A DNA stretch of 64,000 nt from Methylohalobius crimeensis 10Ki (GCF_000421465.1 NZ_ATXB01000001.1:744001-808000), one strand, 5' to 3'. Shown: positions 40,226 to 50,775, counted from the first letter of the stretch. Notes: generated by a model from the sequence alone, not told the origin. Program-made: numbers and translations.

Positions 40226-43200
40226 TCAGGCGGTCATCCGCATCTGTGAACTTTGCTTTTGTTGCTGCAGCTTTTGGAGTGCCCGCCGGTAGTCGACCGG
40301 CATCACCTTGACGAACTTGCTCCGGTAGTCGGACCAATGCTCCAGGATCTGCCGGGCACGCTGACTGTCGGTATAGTGCAGATGGGTTTGGATCAGCGCG
40401 CGGAGTCGCTGCTCGTCGAAGCGGGTCATGTCGTGGGCGACGTTGACCCAGCCGTGGGTTTCCAAATCCCCGCCTTGGTGCTCCAGCGTTTCCAGGGCTT
40501 CGTCCTCGGCCAATACCGGCTCCAGTTCCACCATGGCCTGGTTGCAGCGCTTTTCGAAGTCGCCGCGCTCGTCCAGGACATAGGCGATTCCGCCCGACAT
40601 GCCGGCGGCGAAGTTGCGGCCCGTCTCGCCCAGCACCGCCACGATCCCGCCGGTCATGTATTCGCAGCCGTGGTCGCCGACGCCCTCGACGACGGCGACG
40701 GCGCCGGAGTTGCGCACCGCGAAGCGTTCGCCCGCGACCCCGCGGAAGAAGCACTCACCGCTGATGGCGCCGTAGAGAACGGTGTTGCCCACGATGATGT
40801 TCTCCTCCGCCACGATCGGGGTTTCGGTGGGCGGATAGATGATAATGCGGCCGCCGGATAGGCCCTTGCCGACGTAGTCGTTGCCTTCGCCGTCCAGTTC
40901 CAGGGTGACGCCTTTCGCCAGCCAGGCGCCGAAGCTCTGGCCCGCCGTTCCCTTGAGCTTGATGTGGATGGTGTCGTCCGCCAATCCTTCGTGGCCGTAG
41001 CGTTTGGCCACTTCGCCCGAGAGTATGGCGCCCACGGAACGATGGGTGTTGCGCACCGGCATATCGATTTGCACCGGCTTTTGTTCCTCGAGAGCCGGCC
41101 GGGCGGCGGCGATGAGCTTGTGATCCAGCGATTGGTCGATCTCGTGGGGCGGGGAAGTGCGGTTGTAGACCGCCACGCCCGGTCCGGCTTCGGGTTTGGC
41201 CAGGACTTTGGCGAAGTTCAATCCCTTGGCTTTCCAATGATCGATCGCTTCGCTCATATCCAGCCGATCGGACTGGCCGATCATTTCATTGAAGCTGCGG
41301 TAGCCCAACTGGGCCATGATCCGGCGGATTTCCTCGGCGACGAAGAAGAAGAAATTGACCACGTATTCGGGTTTGCCGGCGAACTTTTTCCGCAGCACCG
41401 GATCCTGGGTCGCGACCCCCACCGGACAGGTATTGAGATGGCACTTGCGCATCATGATGCAGCCCTCCACGATGAGGGGAGCGGTGGCGAATCCGAATTC
41501 GTCCGCGCCCAGCAGGGCTCCGATCACCACGTCCCGGCCGGTCCTCAAACCGCCGTCCACCTGCACGCAAATACGGTCGCGCAGCTTGTTGAGCACCAGG
41601 GTTTGATGGGTTTCGGCCAGGCCGATTTCCCAGGGGAGGCCGGCGTGTTTGATGGAGGTCAAGGGCGAAGCGCCGGTTCCGCCATCGTAGCCGGCGATGG
41701 TGACGTGGTCGGCGTGGGCCTTGGAGACCCCCGCGGCGACCGTGCCCACGCCTACTTCGGAAACCAGCTTGACACTGATCCGGGCCTTGGGATTGACGCA
41801 CTTGAGATCGTAGATCAGCTGCTTCAGATCCTCGATGGAATAAATATCGTGGTGCGGCGGGGGCGAGATCAGGCCGACCCCCGGGGTGGAGTGACGCACC
41901 TTGGCGATGATCTGATCCACTTTGTGGCCGGGCAGCTGACCGCCTTCGCCGGGCTTGGCTCCCTGGGCGACCTTGATCTGGATGTCGTCGGCATTGGTCA
42001 GATACTCGGTGGTGACGCCGAACCGGCCCGAGGCGACCTGCTTGATGGCCGAGCGCATGGAATCGCCGCTGGGCAGCGGTTTGAAGCGCTCCGGCAACTC
42101 GCCACCCTCGCCGGTATTGGATTTGCCGCCGATCCGGTTCATTGCCACGGCGAGGGTGGTATGGGCCTCCCAGGAGATGGAACCGAACGACATGGCGCCG
42201 GTGGCGAAGCGCTTGACGATTTCGCCGGCGTGCTCCACTTCCTCCAAGGGCACCGGATCCCGATCGAAGTTGAAGCGCATCAGACCCCGCAGGGTGTAAA
42301 GACGCTCATTCTGTTCGTTGATCAGCCGGCTGTATTCGTCGTAGGTCGCCTGATTGTTGCTGCGGGTGGCGTGTTGCAACTTGGCGATGGTATCGGGCGT
42401 CCAGGCATGGGTTTCACCGCGCAGGCGGTAGGCGAATTCTCCACCCACATCCAGCGATTCGCGCAGTTCCAACGAATCTCCGAAAGCGCGTTGATGGCGT
42501 TGCAGGGCCTCCTGGGCGATTTCCTCCATGCCGGCGCCTTCGACGGTGCTGGTGGTGCCGGCGAAGTAGCGATCGAGGAAATCCTGATTGAGCCCCAGGG
42601 AGTTGAAGATTTGCGCGCCGCAATAGGATTGATAGGTGGAAATGCCCATTTTCGACATCACCTTGAGAATCCCCTTGGCGACCGCCTTGCAGTAGCGCTT
42701 CTGAGCTTCTTCCTCGCTGATGGGCTCGGGAAGGGAGAAGCGCAAGTGGGAAATGGCGTCGAATGCCAGATAGGGATTGATGGCTTCGGCGCCGTAGCCG
42801 GCCAGGACACAGAAGTGGTGCACTTCGCGTGCTTCGCCGGTTTCCACCACGAGGCCGGTTTCGGTGCGCAGCCCCTTGTCGATCAGGTGGTGATGGACCG
42901 CGGACGTGGCCAGCAGTGCCGGAATGGGCAGATGCGCGGCGTCCACCGCGCGGTCGGAGAGAATCAGAATGTTGTTGCCCTCGAGCACCGCCTGTTCCGC
43001 TTGCCGGCAAAGTTCCTCCAATGCTTGGGGCATCCCGTCCGCGCCTTCGGCGAGCGGGTAGCAGAAACTCAAAGTGTGGGTACGGAACGCGCCGTGGGTG
43101 CGGGGTTCAATGTAGCGTATCTTTTCCAGATCGGCATTGGTAAGGATCGGTTGATATGCCTCCAGCCGCATGTGTTCCCCGCCCTCGTTCAGACCCAATA

Positions 43201-44860
43201 GATTGGGACGCGGGCCGATCAAGGTTACCAGCGACATGACCAATTCTTCGCGAATGGGGTCGATGGCGGGGTTGGTAACCTGGGCGAAAGCCTGCTTGAA
43301 ATACTCGTAGAGGAGGCGCGGACGCTGGGACAGGACCGCCAAAGAGGCGTCGTTGCCCATGGATCCGACCGGATCCTGGCCGCTGGTAGTCATGGGTTGC
43401 AGGAAGACTTTCAAGTCCTCCAGGGTATAGCCGAAAGCCTGCATCCGTTCGCGCAAGGTGTCTTGGTCCGGGCCCATGGGGGGCACTTCCGGCGAGAGAT
43501 TTTCCAGCTGAATCTGGGTTCGGTCGAGCCATTGCTGGTATGGCGCTTGGTCGGCCAGTTCCGTCTTCAGCTCGGCGTCGTCGATGATGCGGCCTTCTTC
43601 CAAGTCGAGCAGAAGCATTTTGCCCGGTTGCAGGCGCCATTTTTTGATGATTTTTTCTTCCGGAACCTGGAGAACGCCCATTTCCGAGGCCATCATCATC
43701 ATCCCGTCGTCGGTGATGAGATAACGCGCCGGACGCAGGCCATTGCGGTCCAGGGTGGCGCCGATTTGGCGACCGTCGGTGAAAGCGATGGCCGCCGGCC
43801 CATCCCACGGTTCCATCAGGGCGGCGTGATATTCGTAGAAGGCGCGCCGCTTGTCGTCCATGAGCGGATTGCCCGCCCAAGCCTCGGGAATCAGCAGCAT
43901 CATCGCATGGGCGAGGGGATATCCCCCGGCCACCAGCAATTCCAGCGCATTGTCGAAGCATGCCGAATCCGACTGGCCTTCGGCGATCAGGGGCCAAAGC
44001 TTGTCCAGATCTTCTCCCAAGAAGTCCGATTGCATCGCGTGGCGACGGGCGGCCATCCAATTCATGTTGCCGCGGAGGGTGTTGATTTCGCCGTTATGGG
44101 CGATCATCCGGAACGGTTGGGCCAGTTCCCAAGAAGGGAAGGTGTTGGTGGAAAAGCGTTGGTGAACCAAGGCCAGGGCCGAGACCATGCGCTCGTCGCG
44201 CAATTCGGGATAGTAGTCGCCCACCTGCGCGGCGAGCAGCATCCCCTTGTAGGCGATGATGCGCGACGATAGGGAAGGAACGTAAAAGATGGCCGGATCT
44301 TCCACGCCTTGGGTGCGGACGTGGTTTTCCACTTGCTTGCGGATGACAAACAATTTGCGCTCGAAGGCGGCCTGGTCCGGACAATTGTCTCCGCGGCCCA
44401 CGAACACTTGGCATACGACCGGTTCGACTTTTTTGACCGAGTCGCCGATGCCGCTGTTATCGGTGGGTACGTCCCGCCATCCGAGAACAGTCTGGCCTTC
44501 GGCGGCGATGAATTGTTCCAGGATTTGGACGCACTGGCGACGGTTCGCTTCCCCTTGCGGCAGAAACACCATGCCGACGCCGTAATACCCTTCTTTGGGC
44601 AGGGAAATGCCGAGCCCGGCGCATTCCTCACGCAGGAATCGATCCGGCATTTGAATTAAGATGCCGGCGCCGTCACCCGCCAGAGGGTCGGCTCCCACGG
44701 CACCACGGTGAGTTAAATTGGTGACGATCTCCAGGCCGTGCTCGACAATGGTGTGGCTTTTGCGGCCCTGGATGTCGGCGACGAAACCGACACCGCAGGC
44801 GTCGTGTTCATTGCGGGGATCGTACAAACCCTGCTTGCGTGGCAATCCGCTATGATTCAT
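40226..44860 (-). CDS. gltB: Glutamate synthase (NADPH) large subunit
   Basis: This 1544-residue enzyme combines a type II glutaminase domain, a central domain, an FMN-binding synthase domain and a C-terminal beta-helix. The propeptide is 21 residues long; Cys22 in EHDACGVGF becomes the N-terminal nucleophile. The synthase domain includes [13 protein letters not shown] and [15 protein letters not shown], and the 3Fe-4S cysteines lie in [15 protein letters not shown]. The C-terminal GXXGXXXG repeats include GGRIIIYPP and [10 protein letters not shown]. It is the first gene of gltBD and is divergent from nlpD. Confidence 0.97.
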   Translation of the reverse strand: MNHSGLPRKQGLYDPRNEHDACGVGFVADIQGRKSHTIVEHGLEIVTNLTHRGAVGADPLAGDGAGILIQMPDRFLREECAGLGISLPKEGYYGVGMVFLPQGEANRRQCVQILEQFIAAEGQTVLGWRDVPTDNSGIGDSVKKVEPVVCQVFVGRGDNCPDQAAFERKLFVIRKQVENHVRTQGVEDPAIFYVPSLSSRIIAYKGMLLAAQVGDYYPELRDERMVSALALVHQRFSTNTFPSWELAQPFRMIAHNGEINTLRGNMNWMAARRHAMQSDFLGEDLDKLWPLIAEGQSDSACFDNALELLVAGGYPLAHAMMLLIPEAWAGNPLMDDKRRAFYEYHAALMEPWDGPAAIAFTDGRQIGATLDRNGLRPARYLITDDGMMMMASEMGVLQVPEEKIIKKWRLQPGKMLLLDLEEGRIIDDAELKTELADQAPYQQWLDRTQIQLENLSPEVPPMGPDQDTLRERMQAFGYTLEDLKVFLQPMTTSGQDPVGSMGNDASLAVLSQRPRLLYEYFKQAFAQVTNPAIDPIREELVMSLVTLIGPRPNLLGLNEGGEHMRLEAYQPILTNADLEKIRYIEPRTHGAFRTHTLSFCYPLAEGADGMPQALEELCRQAEQAVLEGNNILILSDRAVDAAHLPIPALLATSAVHHHLIDKGLRTETGLVVETGEAREVHHFCVLAGYGAEAINPYLAFDAISHLRFSLPEPISEEEAQKRYCKAVAKGILKVMSKMGISTYQSYCGAQIFNSLGLNQDFLDRYFAGTTSTVEGAGMEEIAQEALQRHQRAFGDSLELRESLDVGGEFAYRLRGETHAWTPDTIAKLQHATRSNNQATYDEYSRLINEQNERLYTLRGLMRFNFDRDPVPLEEVEHAGEIVKRFATGAMSFGSISWEAHTTLAVAMNRIGGKSNTGEGGELPERFKPLPSGDSMRSAIKQVASGRFGVTTEYLTNADDIQIKVAQGAKPGEGGQLPGHKVDQIIAKVRHSTPGVGLISPPPHHDIYSIEDLKQLIYDLKCVNPKARISVKLVSEVGVGTVAAGVSKAHADHVTIAGYDGGTGASPLTSIKHAGLPWEIGLAETHQTLVLNKLRDRICVQVDGGLRTGRDVVIGALLGADEFGFATAPLIVEGCIMMRKCHLNTCPVGVATQDPVLRKKFAGKPEYVVNFFFFVAEEIRRIMAQLGYRSFNEMIGQSDRLDMSEAIDHWKAKGLNFAKVLAKPEAGPGVAVYNRTSPPHEIDQSLDHKLIAAARPALEEQKPVQIDMPVRNTHRSVGAILSGEVAKRYGHEGLADDTIHIKLKGTAGQSFGAWLAKGVTLELDGEGNDYVGKGLSGGRIIIYPPTETPIVAEENIIVGNTVLYGAISGECFFRGVAGERFAVRNSGAVAVVEGVGDHGCEYMTGGIVAVLGETGRNFAAGMSGGIAYVLDERGDFEKRCNQAMVELEPVLAEDEALETLEHQGGDLETHGWVNVAHDMTRFDEQRLRALIQTHLHYTDSQRARQILEHWSDYRSKFVKVMPVDYRRALQKLQQQKQSSQMRMTA

Positions 44861-44988
44861 ATTCGACCTCGTTTGGATAAGCTATAAAGGGCCATGTTAC
44901 AAGGGGACCGGCACTCGGGTTGCAGTGTTGATTCGGCCGATACACCTGGCCCCGTCTATCCACAGAAAAGCGTTAAAGAATAGGAGAC

Positions 44989-45759
44989 TTGGGTAAGATT
45001 TGCAAGATTGGTAGGGTTGAGTCGCGCGGTTTCGGATTTTTCCGCCGAGTCCGCCGCTATTTCCTCGGAAGCCGATGGGCAGTCGGTTCCGGTCTATTAA
45101 CGCTGGTTTTTTTGGTGGCTTGCAGCGGCCCCCCAAAACGGCCGGACCGCCCCCCCATTCATACTCGATTTTACCGTGTTCATAAGGGAGATACATTATA
45201 TTCCATCGCCCGTCGCAGCGGACGGGATTTCAAAGTCGTAGCCCGCTGGAACGACATTTCCCCGCCTTACACCATCTATCCGGGACAGATGTTGCGCCTC
45301 ATACCCCCGGCGCCTAGAAAGGTTTCCCGGCCTGCTCCCGTCAAGAAAAAACCCGTTTCTTCGCCGTCTCCGAAAAAAACTGAAAAAAAATTAAAGGTCC
45401 GTTGGCGCTGGCCGTTAAAAGGAACGATTGCCAGGAATTTTGCCCAGACCGGCAGCAAGGGAATCGACATCGCCGCTTCGAAGGATCGATCGGTTCAGGC
45501 TGCCGCTTCAGGCAAAGTGGTCTATAGCGGCAGCGGTTTGGTCGGTTACGGCAACCTGGTGATCATTAAGCACGGGGAAACATATTTATCGGCTTACGGC
45601 AATAATCGCCGGCTTTTGGTTCAGGAAGGGCAGAAGGTACGAGGCGGGCAGGTGATCGCGGAAGTCGGTAACGCCGCAGGGAATCGGTCCGTGCTGCATT
45701 TCGAAATCCGCAGGCGGGGAGATCCGGTCAATCCGCTGTGGTATTTGCCGAAACGCTGA
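44989..45759 (+). CDS. nlpD: Murein hydrolase activator NlpD (LysM + LytM lipoprotein)
   Basis: NlpD is an envelope lipoprotein that activates the amidase AmiC during division. The product has a basic N terminus, a hydrophobic helix ending in the lipobox LVAC, a LysM domain (RVHKGDTLYSIARRSG), a Pro/Lys linker and a C-terminal LytM (M23) domain. Zinc ligands are degraded: GSKGIDI lacks the first histidine of HxGxD, and SVLHFE lacks the first of HxH. This fits an activator rather than a peptidase. The TTG start at 44989 is uncertain; AGGAG lies very close to it. It stands just before rpoS, as in E. coli. Confidence 0.88.
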   Translation: MGKICKIGRVESRGFGFFRRVRRYFLGSRWAVGSGLLTLVFLVACSGPPKRPDRPPIHTRFYRVHKGDTLYSIARRSGRDFKVVARWNDISPPYTIYPGQMLRLIPPAPRKVSRPAPVKKKPVSSPSPKKTEKKLKVRWRWPLKGTIARNFAQTGSKGIDIAASKDRSVQAAASGKVVYSGSGLVGYGNLVIIKHGETYLSAYGNNRRLLVQEGQKVRGGQVIAEVGNAAGNRSVLHFEIRRRGDPVNPLWYLPKR

Positions 45760-45787
45760 CTGATCTTGACTGAGGGGGTATGGGGAT

Positions 45788-46348
45788 ATGACCTTGAAGA
45801 TGGTTGAAATGGCAGAGTTGCTGGACAACGACAAATCGGAGAAATCAGCAGGACACCCCATTTGGGCGGTGGAAGGCATGCAAGCCGGGGATGCGGAGGC
45901 GCATCCTACTAATGGCCAGCTTCCCGAGTGGGAAGAGGGCGATTTTTCCGAAGAGCAGATTTCAGTCGAGCCTTCGATCCAGTTCGACGCAACCCAATTT
46001 TATCTGAATGAATTGAGTCGATCCGAATTGTTGTCTGCCCAAGAGGAAAAATATTATGGCGCATTAGCCCGCAGAGGCAATGAAGCGGCGCGAAAGCGCA
46101 TGATCGAGAGCAATTTGCGCCTCGTGGTCAAAATTGCGCGCCGTTATTTGAATCGGGGTTTGCCGCTTTTGGATTTGATCGAGGAGGGCAATTTGGGTTT
46201 GATTCGGGCGGTGGAGAAATTCGATCCCGAGCGAGGATTCCGCTTTTCCACCTACGCCACCTGGTGGATTCGTCAAACCATCGAGCGGGCGTTGATGAGT
46301 CAAACCCGGACTATCCGCTTGCCCATTCATAATGAACGTCTGCCTTAA
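45788..46348 (+). CDS. rpoS: RpoS N-terminal fragment (sigma regions 1.2-2.4)
   Basis: The 186-residue open frame has an acidic N-terminal tail, region 1.2 ([12 protein letters not shown]), core-binding and -10 recognition regions ([49 protein letters not shown]) and stops after a short out-of-frame tail NERLP. As a separate protein it could bind core polymerase but would lack the -35-binding region. Confidence 0.6.
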   Translation: MTLKMVEMAELLDNDKSEKSAGHPIWAVEGMQAGDAEAHPTNGQLPEWEEGDFSEEQISVEPSIQFDATQFYLNELSRSELLSAQEEKYYGALARRGNEAARKRMIESNLRLVVKIARRYLNRGLPLLDLIEEGNLGLIRAVEKFDPERGFRFSTYATWWIRQTIERALMSQTRTIRLPIHNERLP

Positions 46349-46799
46349 GGCGATGCGCCAATTGGCGCAGAAATTGAATCGCGATCCCAGTCCCGAGGAT
46401 ATCGCCGAATATCTGGATAAACCGGTCAAGGACGTGGAACGCATGCTCAAGCTGAACGAACGGACCAGTTCGGTGGACGTGGCCTACGGCAAAGAGTCGG
46501 ATAAGCCGCTCGTGGACGCGATGACCGACGAGGCGGTGGACGGACCGGAAGAGCAAATTCAAAACGATGCGATCAGAGCGCATGTGGGGCGTTGGCTGGG
46601 GCACCTACCGGACAAGCATCGCGAGGTGTTATTGCGGCGCTACGGCCTCTGGGGTTATGAAGTGTCCACCTTGGAGCAAGTGGCGCGCGAGATGGAGGTC
46701 ACCCGCGAGCGGGTTCGCCAAATCCAAATGGAAGCGGTCAAAAAGCTGCGCGAGATGCTGAAAGATGAAGGTTTTTCCGTAGAGGCGATTTTCCATTGA
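46332..46799 (+). CDS. rpoS: RpoS C-terminal fragment (sigma regions 3-4)
   Basis: The 155-residue frame opens with an ATG overlapping the end of the first fragment and continues through region 3 to region 4, where [20 protein letters not shown] is the -35-binding helix-turn-helix. No ribosome-binding site is evident, but re-initiation after the preceding stop, 17 bases away, is conceivable. If made, it would be a free sigma region 3-4 polypeptide. Confidence 0.5.
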   Translation: MNVCLKAMRQLAQKLNRDPSPEDIAEYLDKPVKDVERMLKLNERTSSVDVAYGKESDKPLVDAMTDEAVDGPEEQIQNDAIRAHVGRWLGHLPDKHREVLLRRYGLWGYEVSTLEQVAREMEVTRERVRQIQMEAVKKLREMLKDEGFSVEAIFH

Positions 46800-46900
46800 G
46801 GAAGTCAAAGGGCGGTTTCTTTCGCCGTTAGGAAATTGAAATGCCAGGTATGCCGACCGGTGGCCTTGGGCTCCAATCGATGAGTTCACGGCATGGGAGG

Positions 46901-46929
46901 AGCCCGCCTAAATTCAGGCGGGCTTTTTT
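46901..46929 (+). terminator. Rho-independent terminator downstream of rpoS
   Basis: Arms AGCCCGCCT (46901-46909) and AGGCGGGCT (46916-46924) pair perfectly around a six-base loop and run into TTTTTT. It ends the nlpD-rpoS transcript about 100 bases after the rpoS stop. The remaining stretch to deaD (46930-47095) shows no gene and may be a long deaD leader. Confidence 0.92.
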
Positions 46930-47095
46930 ATGTCAAAAATGGTATTATTTATCGTTCCTTCCGAGCCTGTCCCACCATAGACCTGCCGGTTTGATCATTT
47001 TGCAGTGGTTTCCGATGCCTTGGCGCCTTTAAAGACACAAGCGGCGTAGTTGCATCGAGCTGCTTGTCCGTCTATAGACCTAAGGTAATTTTTCC

Positions 47096-48733
47096 ATGTC
47101 TGATACAAACACGCTAAGTTTTCGCGATCTCAATTTGTCCAAACCGGTGCTGAGCGCACTGGAAGCTGTGGGTTATGAATCTCCCACGCCGATCCAAGCG
47201 GCTACCATACCCCATGTGGCGGCCGGCCGGGACGTGATTGCTCAGGCCCAAACCGGAACCGGCAAAACCGCGGCGTTCGCCTTGCCGCTCCTGACTCGTC
47301 TCGACCTCCATCAAAGCCATCCCCAGGTGTTGGTGCTCACACCGACCCGGGAGTTGGCGCTGCAAGTTGCCGAAGCCTTTCAAACCTATGCCGCCGGCAT
47401 GGATGGCCTCCACATCCTGCCGATTTACGGCGGGCAGGAATACGGGCGCCAAATCCGAGCCTTGAAACGCGGCGTGCATGTGGTGGTCGGAACGCCGGGG
47501 CGGGTCATGGACCATATGCGTCGCGGTACCTTGAACCTGGAGGGTTTGAAAACCCTGGTTTTGGATGAAGCCGACGAAATGCTGCGCATGGGGTTCGTCG
47601 ACGACGTGGACTGGATTCTCGAGCAGACGCCGGTCGAGCGTCAGGTGGCCTTATTCTCCGCCACCATGCCGAGCCCTATCCGCAAGATCGCCCAACGTCA
47701 TCTGCGCGATCCGGAGGAGATCAAGATCCGGGTGAAGACCACCACCGCCGAAACCATCCGTCAGCGCTACTGTCTTCTTAATCCGCATGTCAAGTTGGAA
47801 GCATTGACCCGCGTTCTGGAGGTGGAAGATTTCGACGCCACCATCTTGTTCGTGCGTACCAAGACCCAGACGGTGGAATTGGCGGAAAAACTGGCCGCCC
47901 GCGGCTTCACCTCCGCCCCGTTGAACGGCGACATCCCCCAGAATCAGCGTCAGCGGACCGTGGAGCAGCTGAAAAACGGCCGGCTCGATATTCTGGTGGC
48001 TACCGATGTGGCGGCGCGCGGCTTGGATGTGCAACGCATCACTCACGTGATCAACTACGACGTGCCGCTCGATACCGAATCCTACGTGCATCGCATCGGC
48101 CGCACCGGTCGCGCCGGTCGCATGGGCGAGGCGATTCTGTTCGTGACGCCGCGGGAAAAGCGCCAGTTGGTGGCGATCGAGCGGGCCACGCGACAAAAGA
48201 TCCAAGCGATGGACCTTCCCACCACGGAAACCATCAATCAACAGCGGGTGGTCCGGTTCCAGCAGCGCATCACCGACATTTTGGCGAATCAAGACGTGCG
48301 CTTTTACCGGGATCTGTTGGTGCAGTATCAGAAGGAGCGCGAGGTACCGGCAATCGATATTGCCGCCGCGCTGGCGACTTTGCTCCAGGAAGGAGAATCC
48401 CTGCTGGTGAAGGAGGAATTGCCGGCTGTGGAGAAAGTTTCCAACAAGCGGGTGACCTTGAAGCGCAAGTCCCGCCGGTCGGATATCGGGATGACCAGCT
48501 ACCGGATCGAAGTGGGCCGCCGGCATGGGGTCAAGCCCGGCAACATCATGGGGGCGATCGCCAATGAAGCCGGCCTGGAGAGCCGTTTTATCGGCAAAAT
48601 CAGTATTCAGGAGGATTTCAGCACGGTGGATTTGCCCGAGGGCATGCCGCGGGAAGTTTTCCAAATGCTGAAAAAGACCTGGGTGGCGGGCAAACAGCTC
48701 AATATTTCCCGGGCCGGTGGGCAGCGCAACTAG
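47096..48733 (+). CDS. deaD: DEAD-box RNA helicase DeaD/CsdA
   Basis: DeaD unwinds structured RNA in ribosome assembly and mRNA decay, especially in the cold. The 545-residue protein has all helicase motifs: PTPIQ (Q motif), AQTGTGKTAA, PTRELALQ, VVGTPGR, DEAD, SAT, the ARGLD segment and HRIGRTGR. A C-terminal DbpA-like RNA-recognition domain (SYRIEVGRRHGVKPGNIMGAI split into strands) follows. The long upstream gap is compatible with an autoregulatory leader, as known for csdA in E. coli, though that is inferred. A terminator follows directly. Confidence 0.95.
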   Translation: MSDTNTLSFRDLNLSKPVLSALEAVGYESPTPIQAATIPHVAAGRDVIAQAQTGTGKTAAFALPLLTRLDLHQSHPQVLVLTPTRELALQVAEAFQTYAAGMDGLHILPIYGGQEYGRQIRALKRGVHVVVGTPGRVMDHMRRGTLNLEGLKTLVLDEADEMLRMGFVDDVDWILEQTPVERQVALFSATMPSPIRKIAQRHLRDPEEIKIRVKTTTAETIRQRYCLLNPHVKLEALTRVLEVEDFDATILFVRTKTQTVELAEKLAARGFTSAPLNGDIPQNQRQRTVEQLKNGRLDILVATDVAARGLDVQRITHVINYDVPLDTESYVHRIGRTGRAGRMGEAILFVTPREKRQLVAIERATRQKIQAMDLPTTETINQQRVVRFQQRITDILANQDVRFYRDLLVQYQKEREVPAIDIAAALATLLQEGESLLVKEELPAVEKVSNKRVTLKRKSRRSDIGMTSYRIEVGRRHGVKPGNIMGAIANEAGLESRFIGKISIQEDFSTVDLPEGMPREVFQMLKKTWVAGKQLNISRAGGQRN

Positions 48734-48757
48734 AAAGCACGCCGCTGAACGGTAACC

Positions 48758-48783
48758 AAAGCCTTCCTTCGGGAAGGCTTTTT
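48758..48783 (+). terminator. Rho-independent terminator of deaD
   Basis: A perfect 10-bp stem (48758-48767 with 48772-48781) closes on a TTCG tetraloop and ends in a T-run. It lies 24 bases after the deaD stop codon. Confidence 0.92.
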
Positions 48784-48836
48784 GTTCTGCGGAATAGAAC
48801 TTGGCAAGCGGCGTCTAGCACGCCATCATAGGCGGC

Positions 48837-49310
48837 ATGAGCCGGAATCAAATCGACACCGACCGCCCCCCACATCTTGCCGCCGGCGTAGCTGTGGTGA
48901 GATTTAAGGATCACACCCCTCAATATCTGCTTTTGCGGGCGTATCGTTATTGGGATTTTCCCAAGGGATTGGTCGAACCCGGTGAGACGCCGCTACAGGC
49001 CGCGATCCGGGAAGTGAAGGAAGAAACCGGCCTGGCGGATCTGGCGTTCGATTGGGGGGAGGCATACTATCAGACGCCTTCCTACGGGCGCGGGAAAGTT
49101 GCCCGTTATTATGTGGCGGCATCCCCGCATGACAAGGTATATCTTCCGGTCAACCCCGAGTTGGGCCGTCCCGAGCACCATGAATTCCGTTGGTTGACTT
49201 ACGCCCAGGCCCGCGCTCTCCTGGTCCCGAGAGTCCGGGCCGTTCTCGATTGGGCCCATGAGATGATCGTCGCCACCGCGATGGAGGGCTCTCGTGGACG
49301 CGGCTCTTAA
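48837..49310 (+). CDS. NUDIX hydrolase, diadenosine-tetraphosphatase-like
   Basis: A 157-residue NUDIX enzyme. The NUDIX box is complete: G LVEPGE, then REVKEETGL, matching GX5EX7REUXEEXGU at about residues 44-66. Overall layout (AAGVAVVRF start, DFPKGLVEPGET, HHEFRWLTYAQA end) resembles bis(5'-nucleosyl)-tetraphosphatases of the asymmetric type, but the substrate is not certain. Its last 17 bases overlap the COG2187 gene, so the two are probably coupled. Confidence 0.85.
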   Translation: MSRNQIDTDRPPHLAAGVAVVRFKDHTPQYLLLRAYRYWDFPKGLVEPGETPLQAAIREVKEETGLADLAFDWGEAYYQTPSYGRGKVARYYVAASPHDKVYLPVNPELGRPEHHEFRWLTYAQARALLVPRVRAVLDWAHEMIVATAMEGSRGRGS

Positions 49311-50298
49311 GGTCAAGCTGGCCTTTTTATCCCGCCCCGAGAGCTATCCGGATCATCCTGGCCGGGTGGAAGTGATCCAAACCCACATGGCATGGGTGTT
49401 TTTGACCGACCGCTATGTCTATAAGCTGAAAAAGCCGGTCCGTTATCCCTATCTGGATTTCAGTACCCTTGAGGCGCGCGAATTCTATTGCCGTCAGGAG
49501 TTGCATCTCAATCGCCGCCTAGCCCCGGACGTCTATCTGGACATTCTCCCTCTGACCAAGGGCGTCAACGGCAGGCCGATCTTGGGCGGACACGGGGAAA
49601 TCCTGGATTTTCTGGTCTGGATGCGGCGTTTGCCTCGAGAACGGATGCTGGACACCCTGCTCAAGAACGGCTGTTTGGAGCGGCGTCATCTGCAGGCCTT
49701 GGCGGAATGCTTGACCGATTTTTATCGCGTCCGTCCGGCGCAACTCGACGGTGAGGCCTATCGGCGTCGCTACTGCGAGGCGATTCTGCTCAATTGCCGC
49801 GAGTTGGAAACGCTGCGCCATGCTTTGCCGGGCATGAATGAAAACGCCATGTGCGAGGCCCAACTGGTCTTTCTGGAACGCTGGGCGAATTGGTTCGACG
49901 ATCGCGTGGCCGGAGGTCGAATTGTGGAAGGGCACGGGGATCTCAAACCGGCTCACGTGTGCTTCGAATCGGCGTGGCCGAAGATCATCGACTGCCTCGA
50001 ATTCAGCCGGGAGTTGCGGCTTTTGGATTGCGCCGATGAGACCGCCTATCTGGCAATGGAATGCGATTATATGGGGTATGGGCAGGTGGGAGATTGGTTC
50101 CTGGAGGATTTTGGACGGTATTGCAAAGACGATGTGCCGCCTGCGGTGAGGGGTTTTTACATGGCTTACCGGGCGACCTTGAGGGCACGGTTACTGCTTG
50201 CCCGGACCCGGGAGGCCCCGCCGTCCAAATGGTCCCGCTGGCAACGACGGGCGGGGCGCTATCTGCAACTGGCGGCGGGGTATTGTCCGAGGCGATGA
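49294..50298 (+). CDS. COG2187 aminoglycoside-phosphotransferase-fold protein
   Basis: The 334-residue protein belongs to the COG2187 group, which shares the protein-kinase-like fold of aminoglycoside phosphotransferases. The phosphoryl-transfer motif is seen in EGHGDLKPAHVCFE, followed by the metal-binding DCLEF segment. An N-terminal VYKLKKPVRYPYLDFS could position ATP. Many relatives carry a second C-terminal P-loop kinase domain; it is absent here. A GTG start overlaps the NUDIX gene. The substrate is unknown, and antibiotic resistance should not be assumed. Confidence 0.75.
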   Translation: MDAALKVKLAFLSRPESYPDHPGRVEVIQTHMAWVFLTDRYVYKLKKPVRYPYLDFSTLEAREFYCRQELHLNRRLAPDVYLDILPLTKGVNGRPILGGHGEILDFLVWMRRLPRERMLDTLLKNGCLERRHLQALAECLTDFYRVRPAQLDGEAYRRRYCEAILLNCRELETLRHALPGMNENAMCEAQLVFLERWANWFDDRVAGGRIVEGHGDLKPAHVCFESAWPKIIDCLEFSRELRLLDCADETAYLAMECDYMGYGQVGDWFLEDFGRYCKDDVPPAVRGFYMAYRATLRARLLLARTREAPPSKWSRWQRRAGRYLQLAAGYCPRR

Positions 50299-50304
50299 GT
50301 ATCG

Positions 50305-50775
50305 TCAGGCGGCCATTTTTTTGACTTTTTCCAATACCGCCGCGGCGTGCCCTTCGGGGTTGACGCCGTATTCGGCGTCCACGATCGTGCCGTTCTTGTC
50401 GATGAGGAAGGTGGAGCGGACGATCCCCATCTTCTTGACGCCGGCTTTTTCTTTTTCTTGCCAAACGCCGTAACGCTCGCACAAGCTGCCGTCGGTATCG
50501 GCCAATAAATCCACCTTCAGTCCATATTTGGTGATAAAGGCTCGATGCATATCGCACGGGTCCTTGCTGACGCCTACCACCGCGGTGTCGTAGCGGGCAA
50601 ACTCATCGGCCAATTGGGTGAACTCGTTGGCTTCAATGGTACAGCCGGGAGTGTCGTCTTTGGGGTAGAAATACAACACCACATTTTTTTGACCGCGAAA
50701 ATCGTCGAGACTGACGGTTTCTTCGTTTTGATTGGAAACGCTGAAGTCGGGGGCGGGTTGATTCGCTGATAACAT
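50305..50775 (-). CDS. bcp: Thioredoxin-dependent peroxiredoxin Bcp/PrxQ
   Basis: Bcp reduces hydrogen peroxide and organic hydroperoxides with thioredoxin. The 156-residue protein has the peroxidatic Cys45 in DTPGCTIEANEF. The usual resolving Cys50 is replaced by Asn; other cysteines at KDPC and SLCERYG could take that role, or it may work as a 1-Cys enzyme. The start has a GAGGAG site. It converges on the COG2187 gene and lies 26 bases after rpiA. Confidence 0.92.
   Translation of the reverse strand: MLSANQPAPDFSVSNQNEETVSLDDFRGQKNVVLYFYPKDDTPGCTIEANEFTQLADEFARYDTAVVGVSKDPCDMHRAFITKYGLKVDLLADTDGSLCERYGVWQEKEKAGVKKMGIVRSTFLIDKNGTIVDAEYGVNPEGHAAAVLEKVKKMAA

Larger units (their letters stand above)
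45788..46799 (+). pseudogene. rpoS: Stationary-phase sigma factor RpoS, split by a frameshift
   Basis: Two adjacent reading frames together encode a near-complete RpoS. The first frame runs through regions 1.2 and 2 to RTIRLPIH, then stops at 46348. The second resumes with [14 protein letters not shown] and runs through regions 3 and 4. In RpoS the junction reads LPIHIVKELNV; here only four bases separate CAT (46328-46330) from AAC (46335), where 15 would be expected, a net loss of 11 bases. The coding quality on both sides is high, so the event is recent, or both halves are still used, or the assembly is wrong. It lies 28 bases after nlpD. Confidence 0.85.

Noticed and set aside
40964-43201. 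A 745-codon plus-strand frame inside gltB.
   Set aside because: It is an antisense shadow of conserved gltB codons in GC-rich DNA, with low-complexity Gly/His composition and no start signal.
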